Positions 1 through 8,350 are shown, numbered from the stretch's first letter. The stretch is 64,000 nucleotides of DNA from Paenibacillus taihuensis (GCF_003386535.1 NZ_QTTN01000019.1:58131-122130), one strand, 5' to 3'. Made by a program: numbers and translations. The notes: generated by a model from the letters alone, not told the origin.

Positions 1-1
1 G

Positions 2-1312
2 CCGACGAACCACCTGGATTTCCAGGGTGTCGACTGGCTAGTGGCGGAGCTTGAGAAGTTTAATGGAACGACGATTATCATCTCGCATGACCGCTATTTC
101 CTGGATCAGACCGTTGATCGCATTATTGAACTGGACGATGGCAAGTCGATCAACTACTCGGGCAACTACACGTTTTACCGTGAGGAGAAAGCCCGCCGTT
201 ATCAAAGCCAGCTGCACCAGTTCGAGGAACAGCAGAAGGTTGAGCAGAAGATTGAAGCGGAGATGAACCGGCTCAGGAACTGGTCGGATAAAGCGCACCG
301 CGAAGCCGGGAAGACGGGGAAAATGGCGGAGATGCGCGGGGTCAAAGAGTTCTATCGCAGCAAGGCGAAAGCAATGGATAAGGCAATCAAGTCGCGTCTT
401 CATCGGCTGGAGAAGATCGAGCTCGAAGGTGTGAAGAAGCCGAAGGAAGAAGCGAAGGTCTCGTTCGGTTGGGACAATCCGGAGAAACGCGGCAGGCGCA
501 TTGTGGAGGCATCCCGCATTAGCAAAGGATATGGCGAACGGAAACTGTTCCATGACAGCTCGTTCTATATCGGTCGCGGCGAGAAAATCGGGCTCATCGG
601 GCCGAACGGCAGCGGCAAAACGACCTTCATCGAAATGCTGCTCCGCGAGAAGTCCGTTGATGCTGGTCAGCTGTGGCTGAGCCCTACAGCGAATGTTGCG
701 TATTTAACGCAGGATGTGAACGATCTCAGCCAGAATCAGACGGTCTTGGAGCTGCTGCAGGAAACGCATGAGCTTCGCATTGATGTCGGCAAATCGAGGA
801 CGCTGCTGGCGAACATGGGCTTCGATGCTTCGATGCTGCAGAAACCGATTCATCAGTTAAGTCTAGGCGAGCGTACGCGCGTAAAGCTGGCGCAGCTCAT
901 GATGCGGGAACAGGATATGCTCATCCTCGACGAGCCGACGAACCATCTCGATCTCGCGAGCCGTGAGCATCTGGAGGAGACCCTTGAAGAATATCAAGGG
1001 ACGCTTATTATCGTTTCTCACGACCGTTATTTGATCGACAAAATTTGCTCGAAGCTGCTCATGTTCCAGGACGGTGCGATCAAGCGAGTCGAGAGCGGCT
1101 ACGCCGAGTGGCGGGAGCGGGAAGCAGGGCCGGCTGTCTCAGCGGAAGCGGAGGCAATGCAGCTTGAGGAAGAGAAGCTTATCATTGCGAATCGGATGAC
1201 GTATTTGCTTGGGGAGCTGAGCAAGCTGAAGCCGACAGACGCCGGGTACGCGCAGCTCGATGAGGAATTCAAGCAGCTCGCTCAGCAGAAGCGGAATTTG
1301 AATGCCCGCTGA
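2..1312 (+). CDS. ABC-F family ATPase (5' partial)
   Basis: The reading frame is open from base 2, so the gene begins upstream of the window and only its last 436 residues are visible. The fragment starts inside the first ABC domain at the PTNHLD end of Walker B, followed by its H-switch (IIISHD). A charged helical linker of about 90 residues (about 200-450) matches the inter-domain arm of ABC-F proteins. A complete second ABC domain follows: Walker A GPNGSGKTT (about 600-625), signature LSLGERTR (about 860-885), Walker B LILDEPTNHLD (about 920-950) and H-switch IIVSHD. There are no membrane segments. ABC-F proteins act on the ribosome as translation factors or antibiotic-protection proteins. 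Which subgroup this is (VmlR/Msr-like or housekeeping) cannot be told without the N-terminus. Confidence 0.93.
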   Translation, partial: PTNHLDFQGVDWLVAELEKFNGTTIIISHDRYFLDQTVDRIIELDDGKSINYSGNYTFYREEKARRYQSQLHQFEEQQKVEQKIEAEMNRLRNWSDKAHREAGKTGKMAEMRGVKEFYRSKAKAMDKAIKSRLHRLEKIELEGVKKPKEEAKVSFGWDNPEKRGRRIVEASRISKGYGERKLFHDSSFYIGRGEKIGLIGPNGSGKTTFIEMLLREKSVDAGQLWLSPTANVAYLTQDVNDLSQNQTVLELLQETHELRIDVGKSRTLLANMGFDASMLQKPIHQLSLGERTRVKLAQLMMREQDMLILDEPTNHLDLASREHLEETLEEYQGTLIIVSHDRYLIDKICSKLLMFQDGAIKRVESGYAEWREREAGPAVSAEAEAMQLEEEKLIIANRMTYLLGELSKLKPTDAGYAQLDEEFKQLAQQKRNLNAR

Positions 1313-1361
1313 AACTTTTTGGAAATTTGCTTCGTAAGGAGCTTTAGAGGAGGCGGTTCTA

Positions 1362-1841
1362 ATGAAGCTCTATTTTCGCGACAATTTCTTTAACGCCGGA
1401 CAGACGGAGATTCTGAATGGGCAGAACGATCGCGTCGGAGAAGTTGACCTGCGCAGCATGTTCGGTTCTGGACTTGATGTATATGACGGCAGCGGCAATC
1501 CTGTATATAGCGGCAGCTTTCCTTTTCTGTCGGGCAAGTGGTCGATTTCCGGACCATCCGGAGAAGAGGTAGGCTTGCTCCGTGCAAGAATGTCCTTCTT
1601 CTCCAAGAAATTCGAATACGAAGCCTACGGTCGCGGCGTATACGAGATAATCTCTCCCGCGTTCTCGCAGGAATACGAAGTGATTGATGAGAACGGCGCG
1701 CTTGCTGCTTCCTTCGCAAGAGTCAGCAACTGGTTCGAGTCGTCTGCGTATTGCCTGGAGAACTTCACTCCATCGGTTGACAGTTATGAATGGATTACTG
1801 TCATTCTCGGAATGCACGAAATACAGAAGCGGCAGAGGTAG
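1362..1841 (+). CDS. Tubby C-terminal-like / LURP-one-related protein (YxjI-like)
   Basis: A 159-residue protein without signal peptide or membrane segment. It starts MKLYFRDNFF and consists of short beta-strand-like blocks rich in G, S, D and aromatics (for example VYDGSGNPVYSG, then an FSKKFEYEAYG strand pair). This is the look of the LURP-one/tubby-like beta barrel found in the small Bacillus protein YxjI. A good Shine-Dalgarno, GAGGAGG at about 1347-1353, precedes the ATG. The gene follows the ABC-F gene by 50 bases and may share its transcript. The biochemical role of the bacterial family is not known to me. The fold is assigned by resemblance only. Confidence 0.6.
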   Translation: MKLYFRDNFFNAGQTEILNGQNDRVGEVDLRSMFGSGLDVYDGSGNPVYSGSFPFLSGKWSISGPSGEEVGLLRARMSFFSKKFEYEAYGRGVYEIISPAFSQEYEVIDENGALAASFARVSNWFESSAYCLENFTPSVDSYEWITVILGMHEIQKRQR

Positions 1842-1968
1842 CTCCTGAATATAATGAGGTATCGTTTGCAGCAGTGAATGAATGACAACGTATTCACCGC
1901 CGCATACTAATCGCTACACGGCTGTGCAGTCTGCATCAGCCTTCAGACAACAGGGCGGTGACGACATC

Positions 1969-2688
1969 ATGTATGCAGATGTTACCTCGGAATGGGATGT
2001 TTACTTATTGGCTGGCGTCGGTTCAAGAAGGACGATCTTCAGCGAATGCGTCAAGGAGCTGCAGCACAGGTTAACCGATAACGGAAAGATCTCCGCGATT
2101 CGCGAGCTGTTCCCTTACGGCGACCATACGCATAATTTCTTTCAGCAGCTGCTGCAAGTCCGCAAGGATCTATACCGTCTCCGGAGGGCGGTACAGTTCG
2201 GTGCGAGGGCGGTTGCCGCACAGGTGCGGAAGCTATCCGCCGGCAGGCCGGTCATCTTCATCGGCCATAGCGGGGGCGGAGTTGCCGCGTATCAAGCGGC
2301 GGTCTTGCTGAGCGAAGAAGGCTGTATCACCGATTGGCGGGTCATCCAGGTCGGTTCACCGAAGCTGCCGATTCAGCGGGAGCATAATCATAAGGTGCAC
2401 TATGTGGTGGCTGTGAATGAGGACGGCGAATGCGCGGATTATATTACGCGGCTTGGAAGCTGGGGAGGCATCTGCCGAAATCGGTTCGGGATGTGGTATT
2501 GGAACCGGTCGAAGTATGCGCCGAAGCATATCATTCCGCTGACGCTCGTCGGCGGGCACCAGCATTATTTTCGCAGAGAAGCGCCATATGTGCATCCGGA
2601 ACGCGGGTCGAACCTCGTCATCACCATCGATACGATATGGGATCGTGTACTGCGCGAGATATGCTTGCCGGCGTCCCATGTGATATAA
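1969..2688 (+). CDS. Alpha/beta hydrolase, lipase-like
   Basis: A cytoplasmic hydrolase-like protein of about 239 residues. The central motif GHSGGG (about 2263-2280) is the nucleophile elbow GxSxG of alpha/beta hydrolases. It follows a hydrophobic strand (PVIFIG) and precedes a helix, as in class 3 lipases and lipase-like esterases. Histidines near the end (GGHQHYF) could supply the catalytic His. The frame is open further upstream to an ATG at 1882, but that start has no ribosome site. The ATG at 1969 has GGTGA seven bases upstream and begins just before the conserved core (WDVYLLAGVGSR). The gene ends directly before a terminator. The substrate is unknown. Confidence 0.62.
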   Translation: MYADVTSEWDVYLLAGVGSRRTIFSECVKELQHRLTDNGKISAIRELFPYGDHTHNFFQQLLQVRKDLYRLRRAVQFGARAVAAQVRKLSAGRPVIFIGHSGGGVAAYQAAVLLSEEGCITDWRVIQVGSPKLPIQREHNHKVHYVVAVNEDGECADYITRLGSWGGICRNRFGMWYWNRSKYAPKHIIPLTLVGGHQHYFRREAPYVHPERGSNLVITIDTIWDRVLREICLPASHVI

Positions 2689-2693
2689 CAAGT

Positions 2694-2722
2694 AACCGCG
2701 GTCCTGATGGACCGCGGTTTTT
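2694..2722 (+). terminator. Rho-independent terminator after the lipase-like gene
   Basis: An 11-bp perfect stem (AACCGCGGTCC / GGACCGCGGTT) with a TGAT loop runs into TTTTT, five bases after the stop of the hydrolase gene. It separates that gene from the convergent exonuclease gene. Confidence 0.9.
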
Positions 2723-2726
2723 GCAT

Positions 2727-3575
2727 TTATTCGTCTGCGTCCAGCTCTGGAGCTGGTGTCGGCGAAGCGGCTGCTTCTGTTTCTGATGCTTCCGCTGTCG
2801 CTGGCGGACTTGCGCGCATCTTGCGGGGCTTGGCCATTTCGGCATCGAAATACGCTTGAAGCTCCGCCACTTTGCGTGGATCCTCCAGGGATACTTTGCC
2901 TTCAAGAACGTGCCGGGCGATTGCGGTCCAGGTAGGCGTTACCTTCTGCTGCGCGATAATACGGATGGCGTTCTTGACAAGTTTGCGTTCTTTGGCATTC
3001 GAGTAGACGTCCTTGAATTGCTGGATTCGTCCGAAATCAAGCTCTTGGAACACTGCGCGGAAGATGTCTCCGGTCATCCGTGCATCTTCAAGTGCCCGGT
3101 GCGCGTTGTTGTCTTCGCCGCCAAGCCCGAGATCGGTCAGGGCGGCCTCGACGCTGACGTCATTCGTGACGCCTTTGAAGTGAATATATCCTTTAAGCAG
3201 GTCATAGTACTTCGCACCCATCCAGTAGGCATCATCCATCTTATGCATGCGCGTATCGAACACGATCCGCTTCATATCTTCGCCGCCCCAAGTGACGATG
3301 AGGAAGTCCTCGTAGGGTCCGAGCCAGCTCAGAAATTCGGAGATTACCTTCGGGAAGCTGTCTGCGGCATCGATCCCCTCTTGGGGAATGCCGGTTTTCT
3401 TCTTAATGAATTCATTCAATTTGGCAAAATAAACCGGTTTAATTAATGCCGTAAATTCATCGACCGGCGTAAGCGACTCGTTAAGCCGCACTGCGCCAAT
3501 CTCGATGACCTCCATCGGCAATTCGCTTGCAAATTTTCGTCCGTTAAATTCGATATCAAGAATAATATAGTCCAC
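2727..3575 (-). CDS. DEDDh 3'-5' exonuclease (KapD/DnaQ-like)
   Basis: A 282-residue protein starting MDYIILDIEF. The acidic pair D-x-E (exoI) at residues 7 and 9, a middle acidic region (about residues 95-105, TWGGEDMKR) and a C-terminal HRALEDA (H and D of exoIII, near residue 160) form the DEDDh active site of DnaQ-type exonucleases. The N-terminal ~190 residues resemble the Bacillus KapD/ERI-1-like exonucleases. The remaining ~90 residues carry a small helical segment (TWTAIARHVLEGKV) and end in a low-complexity A/T/E/P tail that is unusual for the family. It probably degrades DNA or RNA from the 3' end in the cytoplasm. Its physiological target is not evident. Confidence 0.85.
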   Translation of the reverse strand: MDYIILDIEFNGRKFASELPMEVIEIGAVRLNESLTPVDEFTALIKPVYFAKLNEFIKKKTGIPQEGIDAADSFPKVISEFLSWLGPYEDFLIVTWGGEDMKRIVFDTRMHKMDDAYWMGAKYYDLLKGYIHFKGVTNDVSVEAALTDLGLGGEDNNAHRALEDARMTGDIFRAVFQELDFGRIQQFKDVYSNAKERKLVKNAIRIIAQQKVTPTWTAIARHVLEGKVSLEDPRKVAELQAYFDAEMAKPRKMRASPPATAEASETEAAASPTPAPELDADE

Positions 3576-3735
3576 GCAGTGCCTCCGGTGTTTACCTGAA
3601 ATTCGTCGTACTACTTAAGTCTAACGCTGCTGCGCGCAAAGAGCAACATTGGCATTTCGATCTGATTTAATAGATAATGAGAGTACTGATTTTTAGTGAT
3701 TTCAGGCGCGGCGCCTATTGAATCGGAGGGATTTC

Positions 3736-4674
3736 GTGGTTACTTTTCTTCAACTTAATACGATATTTCTAAGCATGATCATGGAAGCCATTCCGTTCAT
3801 CCTGCTTGGTGTTATTGTGTCGGGACTTATTCAGACGTTTCTATCAGAGAGATGGATCTCGCGGCTGCTGCCGCAGAACCGGTATCTAGCATCGCTGCTA
3901 GGCTGCGGGGTCGGATTGTTCTTCCCTGCGTGCGAATGCGGGATCGTACCGATTACGAGGCGGCTTATTCGTAAAGGCGTTCCGCTCCACGCGGGCATCG
4001 CGTTCATGCTGACCGGGCCGATCATTAACCCAGTTGTGCTGTTTGCTACATATATCGCGTTCGGCAATGATTGGCGGATGGTGCTAATCCGCGGGGGATC
4101 TGCCGTCGTCGTTGCTTATGTGACCGCAATTGTTATCTCTTACCTGTATCCGAAGCTGCCGATGAGGCTGCATGAAGCTGCGGTTATGGAAACTGCAGCC
4201 GGCGATGCGGGTTCTGCAGCTGCTGCGCATTCTGGACATGCTCATAGAGCCGAACGCGAGCCGCTCCACCGTCGCTTGTATGATGTCATGCTGCATGCTA
4301 TTGAGGAATTCTTTTCGGTTGGAAAATATCTGGTGCTCGGCGCTTTCATCGCTGCATCCATGCAGACATTCATTCCGACATCTTCGCTCATGCATATGGG
4401 CAATAATCCGGTTACGGCTTCGCTGGTTATGATTGGATTGGCCTTCGTCATGTCGCTCTGTTCGGAGGCGGATGCGTTCATCGCTTCCTCGTTCCGAAGT
4501 ACGTTCTCGGTCGGCGCGTTGTCGGCTTTTCTCGTGTTCGGTCCGATGATCGATATTAAGAATACGCTGATGCTGCTCGGCGTCTTTAAAGGACGGTTCG
4601 TGATTGTGCTGATCGCACTCGTCGCGGCATGCACACTCGGTACTTCGTTACTCGTAGGGAGGCTGTTCGGATGA
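3736..4674 (+). CDS. YraQ/DUF318-family permease (YcgR-like)
   Basis: An integral membrane protein of about 312 residues with around eight hydrophobic segments and the family's conserved CGxGLFFPACECGIVP region (about 3903-3950), followed by a second half with SEADAF. The first possible start is TTG 3718, but GGAGGG (3725-3730) lies inside that reading and sits correctly before GTG 3736, so the start is placed there. Bacterial members are always-paired permeases of unclear substrate; metal, sulfur or thiol export has been suggested. The central loop (about 4200-4250) contains AAHSGHAHRAE, a modest histidine cluster. It overlaps the next gene by four bases (ATGA), so the two are translationally coupled and probably form one complex. 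Confidence 0.85.
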   Translation: MVTFLQLNTIFLSMIMEAIPFILLGVIVSGLIQTFLSERWISRLLPQNRYLASLLGCGVGLFFPACECGIVPITRRLIRKGVPLHAGIAFMLTGPIINPVVLFATYIAFGNDWRMVLIRGGSAVVVAYVTAIVISYLYPKLPMRLHEAAVMETAAGDAGSAAAAHSGHAHRAEREPLHRRLYDVMLHAIEEFFSVGKYLVLGAFIAASMQTFIPTSSLMHMGNNPVTASLVMIGLAFVMSLCSEADAFIASSFRSTFSVGALSAFLVFGPMIDIKNTLMLLGVFKGRFVIVLIALVAACTLGTSLLVGRLFG

Positions 4675-5654
4675 TACGTCTTTATATTTTGGCGGGATTC
4701 TCCTGCTTGTTCCTTATGATGCACTTGAACGGCAATTTGAACAAATATATCAATACGAAATACGCCTATTTGTCTGAAAGCGCGATCGTGCTGCTCGTCA
4801 CCCTGTTCGTCTTCGAATTCATTCGACTGTACGCCAAGGAGAGAGAGGCGAATCGGCGCAAGACGAAGGAACTGCTCGGAGATGAAAAGGTGGGCGGGGA
4901 TGATCACGCGGCACACGGCCATAATCATGCTCACACTCACGGTCACAGCCATAGTCATGACAGTCACGACCGTGACCACGAACATCATTTGCACCATGCT
5001 CATCACGACCACGATCATCATGGACATTCGCACGATGAACCGATCCGGTGGAAGAGGTATCTCGGTTATGGGATTCTTATTTTCCCCCTGATTACAGGGT
5101 TTTTCCTGCCTGTTCAGACGCTCGATTCCAGCTTTGTTAAGGCAAAAGGCTTCTCGTTCCCGAACTTCGACGCATCCGCAGACAATCCGGGATTCCACCA
5201 GTTCCTGAAGCCGGACACAAGCGTCTTCTACGGCAAGCAAGGCTATGCGAAGGTGTCGAAGAAGGAGCTCGAAGAGTTCAGCAATATGAAGAACGTGGAG
5301 CTTAATGACATTAATTATTTGAAGGGGCTCGAATCGATTTACAATTACCCGACGACATTCACGGGGCGCACGGTCAGCTTTGACGGGTTTATTTATAAAG
5401 GCGAGCAGGTAGAGGGCAATCATTACTTCGTATTCCGCTTCGGCTTCATCCACTGCGTTGCGGACTCCGGGGTGTTCGGGATGCTCGTCAATTTCCCATC
5501 GGACGCGACCTTCCATGACGACGATTGGGTTCATGTCACGGGTAAGCTGAATTGGACCTTCTATCAACCGTTCAAACAGACAATTCCCGAACTGACCGTT
5601 GAGAAGTGGAATTCGATTCCGAAGCCGAAGGATCCATATGTTTATCGCGCTTAG
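4671..5654 (+). CDS. TIGR03943/DUF1980 permease partner with histidine-rich loop (YcgQ-like)
   Basis: A 327-residue protein starting at ATG 4671 with GGGAGG at 4657-4662; the longer frame from 4629 lies within the upstream gene. It has two N-terminal membrane segments, then a very histidine-rich cytoplasmic or extracytoplasmic loop (about residues 75-125: repeated HxH, with about half the positions H or D), another membrane segment, and a C-terminal soluble domain. That domain carries the conserved FRF(G)FIHCVADSG motif (about 5435-5470), typical of the family that accompanies YraQ permeases. The loop is a likely divalent-metal binding region (zinc, nickel or cobalt, by inference), which points to a metal-related role for the pair. 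The substrate itself is unproved. Confidence 0.85.
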   Translation: MIRLYILAGFSCLFLMMHLNGNLNKYINTKYAYLSESAIVLLVTLFVFEFIRLYAKEREANRRKTKELLGDEKVGGDDHAAHGHNHAHTHGHSHSHDSHDRDHEHHLHHAHHDHDHHGHSHDEPIRWKRYLGYGILIFPLITGFFLPVQTLDSSFVKAKGFSFPNFDASADNPGFHQFLKPDTSVFYGKQGYAKVSKKELEEFSNMKNVELNDINYLKGLESIYNYPTTFTGRTVSFDGFIYKGEQVEGNHYFVFRFGFIHCVADSGVFGMLVNFPSDATFHDDDWVHVTGKLNWTFYQPFKQTIPELTVEKWNSIPKPKDPYVYRA

Positions 5655-5686
5655 TTATTGAAATCCCAAATCATGGAGGTATCGAT

Positions 5687-6487
5687 ATGAAGACAGAGCA
5701 TTCTCAAGTGCGAGCGCAAATGCAAGATCAAGCGAAGGTTCATCCGATTCTGCCCTATATGCCAACGATCTTCTTCCCCGTACGTGACTTGAAGCAATCC
5801 ATCGAGTGGTACACGAGACTGTTTGAAGTGTCAGTCGAGCCGAAGCAGGACGGCGGCGGTATCTATTACTTCACCTTCGAGGGAACGGACATCATTCTCG
5901 ACAGCAATATTTGGGGCTTCCCGCCGACGATTATGTTCGATGCGAGCGACATTGACGAAGCATATTCGTTCTGTCAGCGCAGCCAGCTGCCGATCACGAG
6001 CGATCTGTTCCGGTATGAGCATGTGGCGTTCTTCAACGTACAGGGGAACATGCTCTGTCAGCATGTGCGCCAGCCGAAGGATAAGGATCGGCAGATGCAC
6101 CCGCTGCTGACGCGTATTGTCCGGGTCATTGCTCATGCGAATGATCGCAAGGAAACGGAAGACTGGTACAGCCATTTCCTCGAGCTGCCCGCTAAGCCTG
6201 ATTCCAAATTCGCAGGGCTGACTTCATTCCGTATGAAGAGAGGCGCGGATTTGCTGATCGATACGAACGAGCTTGCACAGACGGAGAAAGTGCATTACGA
6301 CAGGCTTCAGCTTGATCTTCGCGTCAATCCGATCGTTGTCATTGAGACACCGGATATTGCCAGTGCTCTCGAATTCGTGCGCAGCAAAGGAGCTGAAGCT
6401 TCGGAGGGTATCGTCAATCGGCTCGGTCAGCAGGTATTCACATTCTACGATCCCGATGGGAACGGGCTAATGGTCGTACAGCGATAG
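5687..6487 (+). CDS. Two-domain VOC (glyoxalase/bleomycin-resistance fold) protein
   Basis: A 266-residue soluble protein starting at ATG 5687, preceded by GGAGG (5675-5679); the longer frame from 5606 runs inside the upstream gene. Two VOC modules are visible. The first (about residues 20-120) begins PTIFFPVRDLKQSIEWYTRLF. The second (about residues 140-265) starts RIVRVIAHANDRKETEDWYS and ends in the hallmark FTFYDPDGNGLMVVQ. VOC enzymes use a paired beta-alpha-beta-beta-beta fold to bind a metal and act as dioxygenases, lyases, isomerases or drug-binding proteins. The substrate cannot be deduced. It is the last gene before a bidirectional terminator. Confidence 0.85.
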   Translation: MKTEHSQVRAQMQDQAKVHPILPYMPTIFFPVRDLKQSIEWYTRLFEVSVEPKQDGGGIYYFTFEGTDIILDSNIWGFPPTIMFDASDIDEAYSFCQRSQLPITSDLFRYEHVAFFNVQGNMLCQHVRQPKDKDRQMHPLLTRIVRVIAHANDRKETEDWYSHFLELPAKPDSKFAGLTSFRMKRGADLLIDTNELAQTEKVHYDRLQLDLRVNPIVVIETPDIASALEFVRSKGAEASEGIVNRLGQQVFTFYDPDGNGLMVVQR

Positions 6488-6495
6488 TAAATCAT

Positions 6496-6554
6496 AAAAA
6501 GGCTCTTCACTCACAGCGACATGTTACATGCGCTGCTGAGCGGAGAGCCTTTTT
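6496..6554. terminator. Bidirectional terminator between convergent genes
   Basis: Stem arms AAAAAGGCTCT (6496-6506) and AGAGCCTTTTT (6544-6554) enclose a loop that itself can pair (CAGCG with CGCTG). A T-tract is present on both strands, so the element can end both the VOC gene and the minus-strand gene ending at 6578. Confidence 0.85.
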
Positions 6555-6577
6555 ACATGAGTGAATATGGGTAGGTG

Positions 6578-7153
6578 CTACTCATCATGCGTCTCAATGA
6601 GAATGACGACTTCGTTCGAATAGACCGTATTCGAAATTTGAACGCCGTTCACCTCATATGTAATTGCAGCACGGATTCGGAATCGGATACGACTCTGGAA
6701 GGGGGGATCCGACAGCTGGAGCCGGTACGTGATAACAACCGTTGCACCAGGATCAAGGATGCCGATAAACACGCCTTCACCTGGGATAACATGTACTTCG
6801 CGTCCATTCACATAGATAACGAGCCCATCGAGCGACGTTTCATACGGAATGAGGACGTAGAGCGTGACTGCTGCAGCATGATTCCCCGAATTCGTCAGGC
6901 GTACCGTGACAGTGCCGAGCGTAATGCCATTATCCGGATTCGCATACGGCAGCGGTCTGCCATTGATGCTTGGCGCTATATTACCGAGCTCGATACCTAC
7001 CAGTGTATGGGATGAGATCTGGCCGGGGTCCGTACGCTTGCCCACAGGCACAGCAAAAACGTGCAGTATTTCTATAGAAGAAGCGCTGCACGCAAAGGGC
7101 CTAAGTTTATCGATTAGATGACACGACGTGCCGTGATGTACGTCTTGTCCCAA
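6578..7153 (-). CDS. Hypothetical beta-sandwich protein (DUF11-like)
   Basis: The open frame could encode up to 191 residues. The convincing part begins around VPVGKRTDPG (near 7050) and runs to the end. It holds one Ig/DUF11-like repeat: GTVTVRLTNSGN, LYVLIPYETSL, then ILDPGATVVITYRLQL and ISNTVYSNEVVILI, the 'difference-and-separation' pattern of surface and spore-coat repeat proteins. The first 13 codons overlap the end of the NlpC/P60 gene, and no ribosome site fits the first ATG, so the true start is uncertain (GTG codons near 7045-7055 are candidates, also without a good site). There is no signal peptide in the visible frame. A role at the spore or cell surface is a guess. Confidence 0.5.
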   Translation of the reverse strand: MGQDVHHGTSCHLIDKLRPFACSASSIEILHVFAVPVGKRTDPGQISSHTLVGIELGNIAPSINGRPLPYANPDNGITLGTVTVRLTNSGNHAAAVTLYVLIPYETSLDGLVIYVNGREVHVIPGEGVFIGILDPGATVVITYRLQLSDPPFQSRIRFRIRAAITYEVNGVQISNTVYSNEVVILIETHDE

Positions 7154-7680
7154 ATGCTGCCTTTGAACGTCGAGATTGTGACGCCGATCCCGACGCGATA
7201 CGTTTGAAGCACTTTGCCATTACCCATGTAGAGACTGACATGGTTGATTTTTCCATCGCGGTTCGTATCCGAGAAGATCAAATCGCCCGCCTTCAGATTG
7301 CTCTTGGACACACGTGTGCCGACATGAGATTGATCGCGAGAGGAGCGGGGCAGCGTAATGCCATTTCTCTTGAAAATATATTGCGTAAAAGACGAACAGT
7401 CGAACGAGCTCGTAATGCCCGATTTTGCGCCGAACTTATAAGGTGTACCTAGATAGTGTTTGCCTGTTGCGATGATATTATTAACAAGTCGAGTGTCGGA
7501 AGCCGACGAAGCGTGAATCGTCTGTGGCTTAATCATCAGCCCGCCCGAGCAAAGGATCGCTGCGCTAAGCGTGATGCCGAGCAGCTTCTTGCCGAAACCC
7601 TTTTTATTTAAAGTTGTCGTGATTGTATTTGTAGTTGTTGTAGTAGTTGTTGTAGTTGTTGTAGTTGTTGTTGTATTCAT
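7114..7680 (-). CDS. NlpC/P60 cell-wall peptidase with polythreonine N-terminus
   Basis: A 188-residue secreted hydrolase. The frame extends to 7698, but AGGAGG (7689-7694, minus strand) lies eight bases before ATG 7680, which fixes the start. Directly after Met-Asn come 15 consecutive threonine codons (ACA/ACT), then a positively charged and hydrophobic signal segment (KKGFGKKLLGITLSAAIL) ending near IHASSA. The catalytic domain has FDCSSF (nucleophile Cys, about 7404-7421) and INHVSLYMG (catalytic His, about 7228-7254), as in NlpC/P60 D,L-endopeptidases that cut peptidoglycan stem peptides. The length is typical of single-domain members. The threonine run ahead of a signal peptide is odd and could vary in length by triplet slippage without changing frame. 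Confidence 0.88.
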   Translation of the reverse strand: MNTTTTTTTTTTTTTTTNTITTTLNKKGFGKKLLGITLSAAILCSGGLMIKPQTIHASSASDTRLVNNIIATGKHYLGTPYKFGAKSGITSSFDCSSFTQYIFKRNGITLPRSSRDQSHVGTRVSKSNLKAGDLIFSDTNRDGKINHVSLYMGNGKVLQTYRVGIGVTISTFKGSIWDKTYITARRVI

Positions 7681-7867
7681 GTTGTGATCCTCCTGCATGG
7701 AAAGTATTTTGACATCTGCCGTGTGGTGTTGACCTGTAACACTATAGCACGGTTATGATTGCCACCACTTTCCAATGTGGATGAAATCCCAGTAAATCCG
7801 CTGTATTGGCTGCATTTGTTAAAACTTCATGAGAAAAGCTTCATGATAATGGAATTGACAATAAGAA

Positions 7868-7907
7868 AAAGCCAATCCAGATATGCAAGCATATCCAAAT
7901 TGGCTTT
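7868..7907 (-). terminator. Terminator of the split DUF985 gene
   Basis: Arms AAAGCCAAT (7868-7876) and ATTGGCTTT (7899-7907) enclose a second small hairpin (GATATGC/GCATATC). On the minus strand the stem is followed by TTTTTCTTAT. It lies 18 bases after the stop codon of the DUF985 C-terminal fragment, and is thus the original terminator of that gene. Confidence 0.8.
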
Positions 7908-7924
7908 CACGATGGAACCCTATG

Positions 7925-8197
7925 TTATTTAGTAGTGCGGGAAATGAGTTTGAAGTCATCATAATGAAAGCCAGGTGCTACCACGCAAGAAACGAAGACG
8001 GGTTCATCGCCGAGCGGCTTCGCTTTCTGCCATACGTTTGCAGGAACGAGTGCTTGCGGCCGTTGACCTTTCGAAATATCCGGACCGACGATGATTTCCT
8101 CGGTCGTATGCGGATCTTCATCCGAACCGCCAAGCGTCAGAAGCAGCGGACTGCCGGAATGCCAGAACCACAGCTCGTCCGACAAGACGACATGCCA
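7925..8197 (-). pseudogene. DUF985 (cupin_5) gene, C-terminal half, cut by the island
   Basis: From the TGG codon at 8197 the frame reads WHVVLSDELWFWHSG and continues to the family's C-terminal hallmark VAPGFHYDDFKL. The motifs SDELWFWHSG, QALVPANVWQKA and VSCVVAPGF are those of the DUF985/cupin_5 family, small cupin-fold proteins of about 150-165 residues. The N-terminal half (LEPHPEGGWYRE and SIYFVL) is missing here but is found in the same strand and frame at 28484-28678. Joining the two at the shared Trp codon gives a normal ~154-residue protein. An internal TTG could start translation, but there is no ribosome site. The function of intact members is not known to me. Confidence 0.93.
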
Positions 8198-8203
8198 TTC
8201 TGA
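8180..8203 (+). repeat. Left attachment-site repeat of the island (attL)
   Basis: These 24 bases match 28468-28492 imperfectly. Both start CGACAAGAC and both end CCA(T/A)TCTGA, with a diverged, one-base-different middle. The left copy is mostly DUF985 coding sequence; the crossover must lie within the repeat. Confidence 0.75.
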
Positions 8204-8243
8204 CTGGCGGAAATCTCTTGTACACTAAGAAACCGTACACTAC

Positions 8244-8290
8244 TACACACATCAAGGCTTTCACGCCTTTTGCTGTGTGTAATTTTTTAT
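8244..8290 (+). terminator. Strong stem-loop and T-tract at the island's left end
   Basis: TACACAC (8244-8250) pairs with GTGTGTA (8275-8281), and an inner AAGGC/GCCTT extends the stem; ATTTTTTATT follows. It looks like an intrinsic terminator on the plus strand and may insulate the island end, though the TACAC/TGTGTA bases also belong to the recombinase-site-like motifs. Confidence 0.5.
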
Positions 8291-8350
8291 TAATGGTGTG
8301 TAGAAGTCAAGTGAATTCTTCCTTCCTTATTTAATGTGTAATATGTGTAA
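8276..8350 (+). repeat. TGTGTA(A) motif cluster, left island end
   Basis: Four copies of TGTGTA lie at 8276-8282 (TGTGTAA), 8297-8303 (TGTGTAG), 8335-8341 and 8344-8350 (both TGTGTAA). The same heptamer recurs at the other island end (28386-28462). Copies at both ends suggest recombinase binding sites (inference). Confidence 0.5.

Noticed and set aside
38..553. 171-codon minus-strand frame opposite the ABC-F gene
   Set aside because: It mirrors a strongly conserved coding sequence, has no ribosome site, and its composition (runs of L, F, R) is that of an antisense shadow.
4242..5567. 441-codon minus-strand frame opposite the YraQ pair
   Set aside because: It is long only because the opposite strand is GC-rich coding; the Met/Val runs arise from antisense of the histidine-rich loop. 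No ribosome site or known domain.
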